This document shows positions 12,201 to 23,024 of a stretch of 64,000 bases of DNA, piece after piece (within the stretch, counting starts at the first letter, position 1; each line of letters begins with the position of its first letter). The translations under genes and the position numbers were made by a program. The notes beneath the pieces are model-generated. The model ran no database searches, was not told where the DNA came from, and saw only the letters and a program-made list of their open reading frames with translations. Origin of the DNA: Membranipora membranacea (taxonomy: Eukaryota > Bryozoa > Gymnolaemata > Cheilostomatida > Membraniporidae); NCBI GenBank assembly GCA_914767715.1, contig OU612067.1, positions 62,001 to 126,000 on the forward strand, read 5' to 3'.

Positions 12201-13688
12201 ACTTAATTCATTTACCAAGACAAACTGCTTTCAATATAAAAGATATATTTCTAACAGTCGATATGAGGGAGAAGAACATCTGAAATTTTCTGTTTACTTA
12301 TAATAATGTCGTGATTTATTGTATATGTATTGTATTGAAAGATCTAAAAACAAACCCTGGTTGATTTTTCTATCATTAAAATGGTCGAAAAGTTGTTCCA
12401 TTATAATATTGATTGTGTCAGTTGTACTGAGCTTCCATGTAATGCCAAATCTCTAATTTGTGAGTAATTCTTTGCAGTCCGAATACTCTCTCATTTGCAC
12501 ATAGAGGAGTTTTTTTGAAACCTTCGATGTCGAGTTTAAAATTGTAATGAGTCTGTAATCAATTGCTATGGATATCTATTTAAGAAAAACCAATATTTTG
12601 CCAATATTTTGGCTCTGTAAATTGGCTTTCATACCTTTGAGTAGAAAAAAAAAGTTTGTTGATGGTGTACATGTTCGAAAGAGATGTAAAAATATATCTA
12701 TATCCTTACTATCATATACGTCCTGTGACTCACAAACCCCTATAAAATGACTTTGCTGAATACGATGGACATGGCCTAGCCGTGAAAGTGTATTTTGGGA
12801 GAACAGACTTTTTTTTTCTTGTTAGTTGTGACTGTAACTTTTTATACAACTAGTAAATGCAGAGTTAGCCTTCTCTATGTTCAATCGTTGTGGTCTTATC
12901 GATGTCATTAGTAACATGAGTGAAGACTTGGCTTTCGAAAAAAGTTGGTAATAATCCAGAGTTATTGTCATTATAATTCTAGAGAATAGTTGGGAAATAT
13001 TTGTTACAAGTCACTACCTCTCAGTTTGTGGACGCCAACGAACTCCAGAGATCATCAAAATTAAAACATAGAAACTTCCAGACTTGAACAGTGAATGAGA
13101 TGGCTCTAACCAACTGAACCACCTCCTGCTCTGACCAAGCAATTCGCAGCTGTAATATAACTAACAATGTAAATCAACAGCGTGGCTTGATCTCCTTTGG
13201 TAACATATATTGGCATTATGGCAATGGTATTTTGGGATATGGTATGTTGTCCCAAATGGTATTATGTCCAATCCAGCATTATATCCACTGGTATTTTGAC
13301 ACAACTGGCGTTTTGTACAACTGGTATTTTTACATTGGTATAATGTGCAGTGGTGTTATCACCTATGGCATTATGGCCATGGCATAATGGCAATGGCATT
13401 ATGTCACTGGCATTTTGTCCCAATGGCATTTTGACAGGAATCCTTGTGTCTAATAAGTCATAAAATCAACATTATTATCAATCAATATAAAGCTATCTAA
13501 TCTTCAAATTGTATCCGCAATGTCTCAGGGCCTACTGTGAAGTTTCAATGATTGATGTGTACAAATTTCTGGATAAGCATGTAAAAAGCAAGCTGTTGTC
13601 TGTCCTGTATTAGTTCATTTTGATGGTTCAAAACATTCTAATAGATCTCTGAGAACTGTATATGTCATTGTATAGTTTTCTGTTACAG

Positions 13689-14382
13689 TTAAACATACTA
13701 GATGACGGAGAAGTTTGTCTGGAGTTTATGAAATCCAGATGCAGCCGTATCTGAGATTATCAGAATATCAGCAGACGCTCATAAGGTAATCACTCATAAC
13801 TTTGGGTGAATCGCCAGTTTACTGGTTCTGTTGAAACGTTAGATAGTAGATATAATATCTGCTTCACCTGCAATTTGTACTTCTGTATTCCATGGCGAGA
13901 TATTGGGAGCAAGATAAAAAACAAGATATTTTAGGGGTTAACAAATGTGATTGTAAAATATTCACTCAAGCGCAAGTTACGCTGTATACACCAGCAAAGA
14001 CAGCTGATAACCCAGACTCATGGTGGCCCCCAAATCTACTTCCATGTTACCAACGTGGCTTGAAGCCATTTGACAGGACACAATGTGACATGTCACCAAA
14101 CTAACACACTGGTTGCTATTTTTTATTTATTAGTTTATAGTTTTTATCACCCATAAATATCCTTTGTTTCTGCCAAATCAAGTGCAATTTTATAAATCAC
14201 TCCAAATAGATTATGTATCATCCTTATTCCTTAGATAGTGACATATAAGCCAGAGACTGGATCATTGAGAGGAGAGGAGAGGATCAGTTGGAGACCCCGG
14301 CTCCATTGCCTACTCACTACTCTCAGTATCATTACGATTCACTGCCGAGGAAATACTGGAAGAAATATCACTACGCCTTTAG
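13689..14382 (+). pseudogene. PLK4: PLK4 cryptic polo-box exons with frameshifts
   Basis: Exon 13689-13785 reads NILDDGEVCLEFM and then, one frame away, SEIIRISADAHK, as in the first half of the PLK4 polo-box region. Exon 14235-14382 reads VTYKPETGSLRGEE in one frame and HYDSLPRKYWKKYHYAF in another. The second motif is a PLK4 hallmark. Each exon keeps its AG acceptor and GT donor but carries a frameshift inside. Confidence 0.75.
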
Positions 14383-14524
14383 GTAAGACATAGAGTCAGT
14401 CTAGGTTTGGCGCTGTTTCAGGTTTTTTCAGGATTCTAGTTTTTACTTTTGAGAGATGGAAGTGTCATCAATTTGACCAATGAATCATTGCGTTACGAGC
14501 CTCATGGAAAAGTTTATGAAATAT

Positions 14525-15715
14525 ATATATTCCATGTTTATTCTGGAGAAGAATAAGTCCTTAGGACTTGTACCCAGAAAACAGAAAAATTGATAAAAAT
14601 ATGGTGTAGAATTAAAAAGACATGTAACTAAAAATCAAGAACAATGACAGGTAAAATTACAACGTACACGCAGGCATTAATAAGCAGTAAAACATTACAC
14701 AAGTTGATACACAATGGCTAGGAAAAGAAAAGTTAGAACAATGTAGCAGTAGGCTAAAATGAAATGATAAGAACTGACTCATTAATTGAGAAGTTTGAGG
14801 ACGTGGCTCCGAGTGGCATTTTTGAATGTAGCAAGGGATTGACTCAGCTTAACATGATTGGGTAATTCGTTAAACTTCTGAGCACCGAAATTAGCTAAAG
14901 CAAATCTAAAATTTTCCTTGGATAGTCTAAACCCAGAACTTTTAGCAAGCCGAGTTTCACTAGTTAATTTCTCGGGGAGCAGATTGGTATCAATTATTGG
15001 GACTAAATTATTAACAATTTTATAAAACGTCAGCAGATACAAATATTCGAAACGCAAAGTTAAACAGGGATGTTGTAGGTCTTTCGAGTATTATCTTTAG
15101 AACTGTTATAGTCTATAATTTTCAAACATCTATTCTCAATTTTTAAAAATTCTTTTTTGACATAGTCGTTTGTGGTAAATAAAACAGGAGAGCTGTATTC
15201 CAGATTAGAACGTATAAGTCCAATGTACCAAAGCTTAGCTAATTTAGGTGTCAGGAATTTTCTATTACGTTGAAAGTTGGTGACTATTGGATAAAGTTTT
15301 TGTTTAATTTTACTGGTATGAGATTTAAAATTTAATTTGTTATCAAGAATCACACCTAAGTACTTAATTTTGTCAGATTGTTTGAAAATTATTAAATTTA
15401 AGTTCCGGAGGTTTGATGTTACGTTTATTAGAAATGGTCATGACATCCGTTTTACCGCTGTTTAGAACAAGGCAATTTTCACTGTACCAACTGGATGCTT
15501 GATGAATGCTTTTTTCCATAAGTTTTGTGGAAATGTCTGGGTTTTCCCCACTGGTGACTAGTAGGCAGTCATCAGCATATAGATAACAATTTTTGAGCTC
15601 CATCAGATCGTTAATAAACATGATAAACAGGAGTGGTCCAAGTACAGACCCCTGCGGCACACCAGTTATAACTCGACTGCATTCAGATACACAATACATT
15701 TCTTACATCACTAAG
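14525..15715 (-). mobile_element. 5'-truncated LINE (jockey/CR1-like reverse transcriptase), broken frames
   Basis: Three consecutive minus-strand reading blocks (15699-15373, 15353-15060, 15057-14782) cover the C-terminal half of a LINE reverse transcriptase. They include GVPQGSVLGPLLF, the catalytic YADD, a KYLGVILD-like step across the first break, and the usual C-terminal RFALANFGAQKFNELP region. Short frame interruptions separate the blocks. The 5' part (endonuclease and N-terminal RT) is missing, as expected from incomplete reverse transcription. The 3' end runs to about 14525, near a short AT tract. It lies in a PLK4 intron in antisense orientation. Confidence 0.85.
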
Positions 15716-15877
15716 TTTACTAACTACTGCTGAGGAAGCTTCAAAATTGTTTTCCTGTATGCTGTGATGAGTGGTATAACTAGGCGTACGTGTATACAGC
15801 AAATCTTATGTGATTATATTATATTTTCTTTTGTTCATACTTAGTTGCTATATTTTATTTGTTTATTATTTTGTCAG

Positions 15878-16547
15878 GTTTATCTGCAAAGTGGAGTCTA
15901 AAACACCCAAAGTGACATACTTCTCTAATCGAGCCAAGTGTATGCTGATGGAGTCGCGGACTGACTTTGAGGCTGTCTTCTATCAAGGCCCTAAGTTTAC
16001 TATCTGAGGCTCTGCTGACACTGTCAGAGTTATTGACAGCTGTGGAATGTAACTGAGTCAGACTCTAAGCTACTATCTACTGAAGTACAAGAAATGTGGA
16101 CACATGTTAAGATGGTGAGTTCTGAGGATCCTCAATGTTAAATGTGTCCTGATAATCTGTTAATTATCATATTCACTACTCAGCTCAAACTGCAGCAGCA
16201 ATGTTAGTGTACTATAATAGATCAGAAATAAGTTAGGACCAGGTCTTCACTGAGGTGATTGGTGGAATTAGGTTGCATGACTCCACAATTTTTTAATCTA
16301 AGTGATTAGGGTGAGACGATTGTGCATTGATATCTTTTATATTTTATTGATATAGTGTAGAGATCATTGTGTTTATATGGAGAAGTTACTAGAGTCAGCT
16401 TCACACTCAACTTCTTCTGCCGCTAGTCGTTCTACTGTCATCATTGGTGATAGATCATCTCAAGGTCGCTCGGAGGTCAACTCAACTATAACTTCACCAA
16501 GTAAACCTTTCTCTCCAAATACATCACCCAGCATAGCTCCATCAAAT
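15878..16547 (+). pseudogene. PLK4: PLK4 second polo-box exon and following linker exon
   Basis: Exon 15878-16114 reads [20 protein letters not shown] and [20 protein letters not shown], matching the second half of the PLK4 cryptic polo box. A TGA follows KFTI, while GSADTVRVIDSCG continues in the same frame, so an Arg CGA may have become TGA. Further on, TESDSKLLSTEVQEMW is in another frame. Exon 16356-16547 is a Ser-rich linker and is open. Confidence 0.75.
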
Positions 16548-16700
16548 GTAAGTATATGACACATCAGTACTTGTGTGCCAACTGGTTATGACAACATAGT
16601 ATTTGTGTACCATGTGGTCATGACACACCAGTTCTTGTGCATCATGTGATTGCGACAGATAAGTACTAATGAATCATTATCATTTATATTATCATGACAG

Positions 16701-18124
16701 GTTGGCTCATATGATGGCACTACGCTCAGCAGGATAACATCAGCAGCAACTACCCCACATCAGCCTTCATCACACTAACCACCTGTAAGTGGTGTAAGAG
16801 TGTCTACTACGGATACGCTCACAGCTACTAACACTGCTTCATATAATACCTACTCTAGTAACCATGGTAATAGCCGCAACAGACTACAGCAAGGTTACAG
16901 TGTGATGTCGTCAACAGAGAGATACTCAGATCTGCCAGAGTTTAATTATAATTCTAGTGATGTAATACAGAGAGTCTACATTAAACGTGAGTATGAATTT
17001 ATGTATGTATGTAGTTGTGATGTATATATATATGCGATATTCATAAAATATATCACTTCTTTGTTCCCACATGTTGAAAGTCTTCCTCGTCCCTGATTAA
17101 ATTGTTCAGTAAGGTATTGTGGAGTTATCGAATATCTAGAAAAGTTTTTTCTTAAACTACTTTTGATATCTTTTTTTTTGCACGCGGTCTCATTTGCCCT
17201 CTTTGCATTGATCGGTAATGGATAAAGTTAATATCTATCTATCTATCTAGCTATCTATCTAGGCATGATTCCATGAAATGCAAAAAAAAAGGATCCAAAA
17301 CAATCATAAAACACTTTCATCATTTGAATGAGTATGGCTATAAATTAGACCTTAAAAAACCTACTATACCTTCCTGAAATTAAGCTTTCTTGACTTTTAA
17401 CCGCATCTATGCACAAGGGACAATGCTGTCACATTAATAAATCAGCTATCAGGCTTTTATGGAACAACAACTACAAGGATGATGTTGACATGTTATGTTG
17501 TATACAGATGTGGGCTAGGTTAGTCAGATGAATGATGGATGCCTGTGGTGTCACTTTGATGACGGGACTCGGTTAGCCATTCAATCACACGAGTCAGCTA
17601 TGCAGTACACCGATAACTCCGGAGGTAAACCTACAAGGTAACTGTCACTGTACAGAAAACCTTATTATTAAATGTGAGATCATCTCTGTGTTGATTTACC
17701 GGCTCTGGGAGGAGCAGCATTACACTCAGTATACTAAAGTAGCTCACAGATTATAGAAAGGCGGTGAAGACAATGTCAAACCATCATTTATTTTATTTGG
17801 GCCTAATGAGAGATATTGACATAGTTATAACACATTTCATCGTTCTACACTTGCGTTAATGTGAGTTTTTGTCCAATATATCAAAGAGTCGGCTTCTATT
17901 CAAAATCGGTTGGCGTTAGGGATCGACCTGACAGCTGGGTTCGTTCGTTCTTGAATAAAATGTTACTTATATCCCTCTCAGCCCATCCTAATCTGTGTAT
18001 TAACTTACCTGTCAGTTTCGTGTTGATTGTTTTAACTCACAGATTTTCTGAGAATGATGTCATCCCTCCAGAAGTTAGAGATAAACTTGAACTGTTACCC
18101 AGTGTTGTGTCGGCTCTATCGTGA
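16701..18124 (+). pseudogene. PLK4: PLK4 C-terminal polo-box (PB3) exons
   Basis: Exon 16701-16986 has a TAA after QPSSH with the frame continuing PPVSGVRVSTTDT to DVIQRVYIK. Exon 17508-17637 joins in phase and reads VG-stop-VSQMNDGCLWCHFDDGTR. The stop TAG (17516-17518) sits where PLK4 proteins have a conserved Trp. The last exon, 18043-18124, reads FSENDVIPPEVRDKLELL and ends in TGA at the expected PLK4 C-terminus. PB3 normally binds STIL and relieves autoinhibition. Splice phases are preserved throughout. Confidence 0.8.
17229..17272. repeat. (ATCT)n microsatellite
   Basis: About nine ATCT units with one interruption, in a PLK4 intron. Confidence 0.9.
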
Positions 18125-18569
18125 CGAGTCATACCTCGTCTCAGAATAGAACCAGAACTTATACATCTATGAGCTGTGTTATCTACACTTGTTGTAGTTA
18201 CTGAGATGAGTAAAGACTTGAAATAATCAAATCATATGACACTGTGATGTAGGCGACTCTCTCCCTGATTTTGTGGTCTCTGTGAATCATATCTTTTATT
18301 TAGTATGAATCGCAAACATGAGATTATTGAGTCCTCATATTTTTACAACTTGATGAAGTTCTCTTAGCAGTACGGATAAACCTTCCGTATGAAGCTCTTT
18401 ATTGTGTTTATTGATGTGTTTGTTAATTTATTGTAGTTTTAAATATAGATATTTTATCTGTGAACTGTTTTATTTACTATCGATGTAACTCCAGCACTTT
18501 AGTTTTTCTGATAATGCATTGACCCGTTGAATATATAATTCAATACATCATCAAATGCACCAATAGTGA

Positions 18570-18677
18570 TAGTCTAAGTGCTCAGACTCCAAGGTGCAGG
18601 GAGTTACTTGCGCAAGCTCTCAACTGGTAGCTTGCGCAAGTAACTCCCTGCGCCTTGGAGTCTGAGCACTTAAACTA
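18570..18677. mobile_element. foldback MITE with 9-bp target duplication
   Basis: Arms 18575-18618 and 18629-18672 are 44 bp reverse complements with one mismatch around a 10-bp spacer. Ends read TAGTTTAAGTGCTC/TAGTCTAAGTGCTC. The direct repeat CAATAGTGA flanks the unit at 18561-18569 and 18678-18686. A 9-bp duplication points to a Mutator-like transposase acting in trans. It lies about 450 bp downstream of the PLK4 stop. Confidence 0.8.
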
Positions 18678-19449
18678 CAATAGTGACAAACATTAATTAT
18701 AGAAGACAGCAGTTTTATGGAGTTCTTTGGAAAATGTTGAGTACCGATGGAAAATTTAGAATTAGAAGCTGTGAGCTCTTAACTTTTCAAATCAACCATT
18801 AACCATTAGTTACATTCATAAACATATAAATACTCTAGACTGGAAACTACTGGCTTAGAGCGTCCTCTCTAATTCAGTGACACGCCACTGCCCTATTCAC
18901 TTTTTCACTGTAGTGCATAGGCCAGAATAGGAGTTATGTCCCCATCCATGTAATGTAAGAATAAAACACCCTCTTATTTCTAAATATGACCACTAAAACT
19001 AGGTACACCCAATGAATTTTATAGAACATATAGTAATAAAGTATAAAAATGTGATCAGGATATCGTGCAATCAAATATTGTCCGTGCAATAACAACTTAC
19101 GTTATAGCTGCTTCTGCCCTGAAGCATTTGTATGAAAAATGGTGCATCGACTATTTTAAATTTAAGGTTTCGCTCAGCATTTTTACTTAATTAACTGCAT
19201 CTGATCTTTCCAACTGTCAGATATGTAACTGTAAGATGGATAACACTGATGGTCATTGAGTATGGTTTAATTTCAAATGTATTTTGTCAACTAAAGGCTT
19301 AAAATCTGAGCTCAGCTCTTTGCTCTTCATATCGATTCAGTGATTTTGCATGATAATATTGTTGGAGATTAACTACTTCTGGATCAATCCTACTGACATT
19401 TTAAACTAGCATAAGCTAGAAATTTTGGTCTTAGATTGACATGATATTC

Positions 19450-21174
19450 CTACACATCCCTCCCTAGTATATCAGGTTTTGTGAATCTTCCATTCGAGTA
19501 TCTATAAAAGTCCAGCTTTAATTCATCCTCGCTGACTTCTAACAGTTCTCCGACATAGAAAACGGATGACTTCTTTTGTGGGAACTCAACGAGTGCAAAC
19601 CTTCCTACTGTTACATCATCATCAAGAACCAACTCTTCATCTGGGTCTTCACTATCCGTGGAGACTGGTGTATCACTAGAATCTTCACTATCATCATTGT
19701 CAGCTGGTATGAGTTTGCGCTTGTGTGGAGGCTTTCTTTTGGTTATGATGATTCCTGAGGTGGAGGGTTGCTCGTTATCAATCTCGACTGTTGTTCCCGA
19801 GTCGGTGTTATCAGGTTTCTGAGGAGTGGCTGTTAGAATGGTAGTCGTAGTACTCTTCCTTTTTGTAGCACTGAGTTTTCTAGGTGGAGCCTTAGGTAGC
19901 GATGGGAGTGGTGAGACAACAGTTTCCTGGGGAGCAGTTTCTGGGTCAGGGCGGTCTGTAACATGGCATGACATGAAGTCATGATCGTGAAATATCTCAG
20001 GGTTGATTGGGTAAATGCCGGTAGCTGCGAATCCACTAGTAATATTTGATGGTGTCATGGCTTTCATATATGCCTTTCCACTACACTCCGCTACATTGTA
20101 CATTGAGAAAGTTTTTCCAGGGTTTGTCACCATCCATGCGTCAAGGAAAGTATTATAATACTTCTTGAAAGGCCCAAACACACTTACATCGAGGGGCTGC
20201 AGCCTATGGCTGCAATGGGGTGGGAATGTTAGCATGGTCAAGTTGTTCTGTTTAGCTAACTTGACAGCTTCAACGGATATGTGACTCGAATGGTTATCTA
20301 CGATGAGTAGCTTAGGCTTCTGGTTGTTCCCAAAATGACTGATGAAGTGCTGTAGGACCTTCGGGAATAAGTCGTTATTCATCCAGCCACTGGGATTGGC
20401 TAAGCCCAAGGAACCACTTGGAGCACCAATCAACATATTATCCTTGAAATTTACTCTTGGAAAGACATAGGCTGGTGGTAGGCTCTGTCCTGAGGCACTG
20501 ATACATGAAACCATGGTTATTGTCATCCCTCTTTCGGCACTCGTAATTTGACCTAGTTGTTTTACTCCTCTTTGAGCTAGAACCCTCTGGACTTTCTGAA
20601 CAGTTGAGTTGGCCGTTTCGTCCAGATTGAATATGCAGTCAGGGGTAAACTCATATTTTCTCATAACAGTCTCAAGATTACTAAAGAACTCTTTCACCGT
20701 TGCTCTGTTAAATGCTGATGCTCTACCAAGGCTTGTGGCCTCTGGTGACCTCAAACTCAAAGCATTGTTACGATTTCTAAATCCGAACAGCCAGTCTTCT
20801 CCTGCCATTTTCTCAGCATTCCATGTTTTAGGAATATTATCTTTATGTAGATTGACAGCATAGCTGTATGCTAACTCCCTAGTTTTGATCAAGATCAAGT
20901 TCAGCCCATGGAATATTCTCGAACAGTCCAAAACATATTCACAGAGTTTCGCCTCTTCATCTTTTGTGAAGATAGCAGTCATCCCCAGTTTAGATTTCTG
21001 GCGTCCTTCTCCTTCAGCACAAAGAAGATATCTCTGTAGTGTGGCACGTGGGATCGAGTGTTTCTTTCCAGCCTCTCGCTGGCTCATCCCAGCCTTAACA
21101 TCGTCTATGGCAGACTGCAGGTCTTCGGATGAAAACTTTGCCCTCTCAGTCGTCCTTGTGCGTTTTCTTGGCAT
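19450..21174 (-). CDS. pogo/Tigger-type DDE transposase, intact
   Basis: A single 574-residue open frame. Residues 1-55 form a psq-type helix-turn-helix (EDLQSAIDDVKAGMSQREAG, IPRATLQRYL), followed by a CENP-B-like DNA-binding region (about 65-150). The DDE core (about 180-400) shows FNLDET (D185), LLIVDNHSSH (D293) and RLQPLDVSVFGPFKK (D329), the DDD triad of pogo-like enzymes. After about residue 415 comes a basic, Ser/Thr-rich, then acidic tail (EDSSDTPVSTDSEDPDEE) and a final GRFALVEFPQKKSSVFYVGE module that could be a small chromatin- or DNA-binding fold. The start is the first Met, with MPRKR giving a basic N-terminus. It cuts and pastes its own element in the nucleus. No stop or frameshift is present, which suggests recent activity or domestication. 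Confidence 0.9.
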   Translation of the reverse strand: MPRKRTRTTERAKFSSEDLQSAIDDVKAGMSQREAGKKHSIPRATLQRYLLCAEGEGRQKSKLGMTAIFTKDEEAKLCEYVLDCSRIFHGLNLILIKTRELAYSYAVNLHKDNIPKTWNAEKMAGEDWLFGFRNRNNALSLRSPEATSLGRASAFNRATVKEFFSNLETVMRKYEFTPDCIFNLDETANSTVQKVQRVLAQRGVKQLGQITSAERGMTITMVSCISASGQSLPPAYVFPRVNFKDNMLIGAPSGSLGLANPSGWMNNDLFPKVLQHFISHFGNNQKPKLLIVDNHSSHISVEAVKLAKQNNLTMLTFPPHCSHRLQPLDVSVFGPFKKYYNTFLDAWMVTNPGKTFSMYNVAECSGKAYMKAMTPSNITSGFAATGIYPINPEIFHDHDFMSCHVTDRPDPETAPQETVVSPLPSLPKAPPRKLSATKRKSTTTTILTATPQKPDNTDSGTTVEIDNEQPSTSGIIITKRKPPHKRKLIPADNDDSEDSSDTPVSTDSEDPDEELVLDDDVTVGRFALVEFPQKKSSVFYVGELLEVSEDELKLDFYRYSNGRFTKPDILGRDV

Positions 21175-21284
21175 GATTGCAACCTACAAAGCAAAATCAC
21201 ATTAATCAATACATTGTAGATGTACTAAGATTATGGAAACTAGTAGTTAGATATATCTAAAACTGTTATCCGATGTTTACTGAT

Positions 21285-21712
21285 TAGCGGGGTAATATGG
21301 GCCGGTGGCCCATATTACCCTGGTCTGGATGGCCCATTTAACCCCATGTGATGATTTGAGAGAAAAATAACAATTTATCAAATTGGTGAGGAGTTGTCAT
21401 CTCATGCTTGTAAACACAGATTCCTCACATAGTGAGAAAGTAAGTAAGTTAGTTCCAACATCATAAAATGCACCAAAGTTATCCCTGGTCATAGGGGCAT
21501 CAAGATATTTACTTTTGGATGAGTAAAATTTGTTTTACTTACTGTGCAGAAGGAAAATAGAGCAGAGCTTTCAAAGCCACATGTATTTTTCTGAAACATG
21601 AAGTACTAAAATATTAGAAAAAGAAAAAATGGAAACAAACAATATTTTAGCCAATCAGCAGGTGGCCCATATTACCCTGTGGCCCATATTCCCCCAGTCT
21701 CCCCTACAGTAT
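21285..21712. mobile_element. likely terminal region of the pogo element with GGCCCATATTACC repeats
   Basis: Upstream of the transposase start, 21291-21319 is a perfect palindrome (GGTAATATGGGCC, 3-bp spacer, complement). Near 21660-21710, GTGGCCCATATTACC and GTGGCCCATATTCCCCC recur before CAGTCTCCCCTACAGTA. Such repeated subterminal motifs are candidate transposase-binding sites. I could not find the matching left end below 19450, so the element borders are open. Confidence 0.5.
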
Positions 21713-21719
21713 CAATGAG

Positions 21720-23020
21720 TGTAAAAATCAACAAATTATAAGCAGTGGAATCTTTCAATAGAGTTGAGGGTTTATAACCTCACATATGACCTGGATGTCT
21801 GATATTCCCCATCATTTGGTGGGTATTCCTCCTGAGACTTTATTTTTGAGGAACATTAACGCGCAGAACAACAGGTCTCTTCATTGCACAGGAAATAAGA
21901 TTTCATACAATACCACAATGTACTCGGATCATCAAATGCACTGGTTAAACTACGTAGCAACGGAACGAACGTTTGGTGGTAATTTCTTTTGTTCTATTGC
22001 GCGGCGTTCGATTTGTGCTCTATAATAAACAACATAATTATTAGCGAGTTATACATGGAAAAAGCTTTGGATCAAAAACGCCATGCATACATATAATTGT
22101 AATAACAGTAGAAAATTGCTCATGACAACATGCTGCATTTACAAACCAAAACAAAATCGCCACAAGAAAATACACGCCACAAATAATTTACTCAAGGAAT
22201 GTGATATAAATTAGGTATAACAATTGCCACAATATAAACTTACAATTGTTAGCTAAATCCAGATTTAAATTGAGATCGAGATATAAATTCATCAAAGAGA
22301 GAGTTGTATATATAACATGAGAGAGAGTGTATAACATTTAACCGGCATCCGCTAAAACACAATGCAATACAAGGTAGCGAGAACAATTTATGCAGTGTCA
22401 AATAAATACATAATATACATCAAATTGCGGCATAAATGTATCATCGAGCAGATTACAATATATGATAATTTATATTAAGATAATTATGCATTTACACTTA
22501 CTGAGATAAAATATACAGGAATTATAGCTGACACAGGGACTTGGCTTGTGAATAGTGGCCGCAAAACGGTTCTTACATATCCCTAGAATAATTATAGTGA
22601 CGTTTTAACTCGCCAATAACAAAAGTGCAACGGTGCAATAAAAATACATGTACATGTACATACAAAAAGGGTCTAGCCAGTATTTTAATAATTATTAACT
22701 TACATCTGATAGTTGTGTTAAGTTCACAGTGAAGAAAAACAGTACTGATGGATATCAAAGTAATGTAGAGATATAAGGCTGAGAAATAAGTAGTAAAATC
22801 TCCATCATCAAATGGTAAAAATTAACAAAACTCGCCACTTGTAGCAACAAATGCGAAGTGAGCTCTAGTGGCTTGAAAATAACAGGAGATGATTTCTGAG
22901 AAGATAACTCCAGAAACACAATTTAACTCGCCTTGTGGGAATAATCCGCTGGCTTGCGACAGGACATGAATAAAATATTTGATAGGGTAAGAAATTGAAC
23001 TATTATCATGGATGATTTAA
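21720..23020. other. no gene seen
   Basis: AT-rich sequence without a convincing exon, RNA gene or defined repeat. Confidence 0.5.
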
Positions 23021-23024
23021 ATGC

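Larger units (their letters stand above)
9277..13435. mobile_element. 4.2 kb element with about 400-bp terminal inverted repeats and nested insertions
   Basis: The left terminal repeat (9277-9678) and right terminal repeat (13031-13435) are reverse complements with moderate divergence. Their outer 250 bp consist of loosely periodic motifs such as CATAATGCCATTG and CAAAATACCAGT. Their inner part is a tRNA-like stretch and ends at the shared GATCTCTGG motif. Between them lie a palindrome, a tRNA-derived SINE, a complete hAT-type MITE and LINE reverse-transcriptase remnants. I see no transposase in the interior. It could be a foldback element, or two opposite copies of one repeat that later enclosed other insertions. 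Confidence 0.7.
498..18124 (+). pseudogene. PLK4: PLK4-like polo kinase gene, unprocessed pseudogene (5' end outside the recognised exons)
   Basis: PLK4 is the serine/threonine kinase that starts centriole duplication. Exons follow the PLK4 order: kinase (498-695, 1014-1180, 2261-2372), Ser-rich linker (about 2765-3042, 3426-3696, 4858-4936, 5209-5465), cryptic polo box (7084-7247, 13689-13785, 14235-14382, 15878-16114), second linker (16356-16547, 16701-16986) and C-terminal polo box (17508-17637, 18043-18124). Most are bounded by AG and GT and several join in phase. Conserved pieces include [18 protein letters not shown] and LPRKYWKKYHYAF. Lesions: a frameshift just before HRDL; loss of about 7 codons plus frame after IKSTL; frameshifts in the 2261, 13689, 14235 and 15878 exons; in-frame stops in the 2765, 15878, 16701 and 17508 exons; and Trp replaced by Cys in the DVWSLGC motif. 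The intact introns mean it is not a retrocopy. Identity is strong. Pseudogene status is inferred from the number of lesions. Confidence 0.85.

Noticed and set aside
498-18124. Programmed frameshifting or a variant genetic code explaining the PLK4 frames
   Set aside because: Stops of all three types, missing codons and frameshifts in both directions occur together, and neighbouring genes use standard code without shifts. Decay is simpler.
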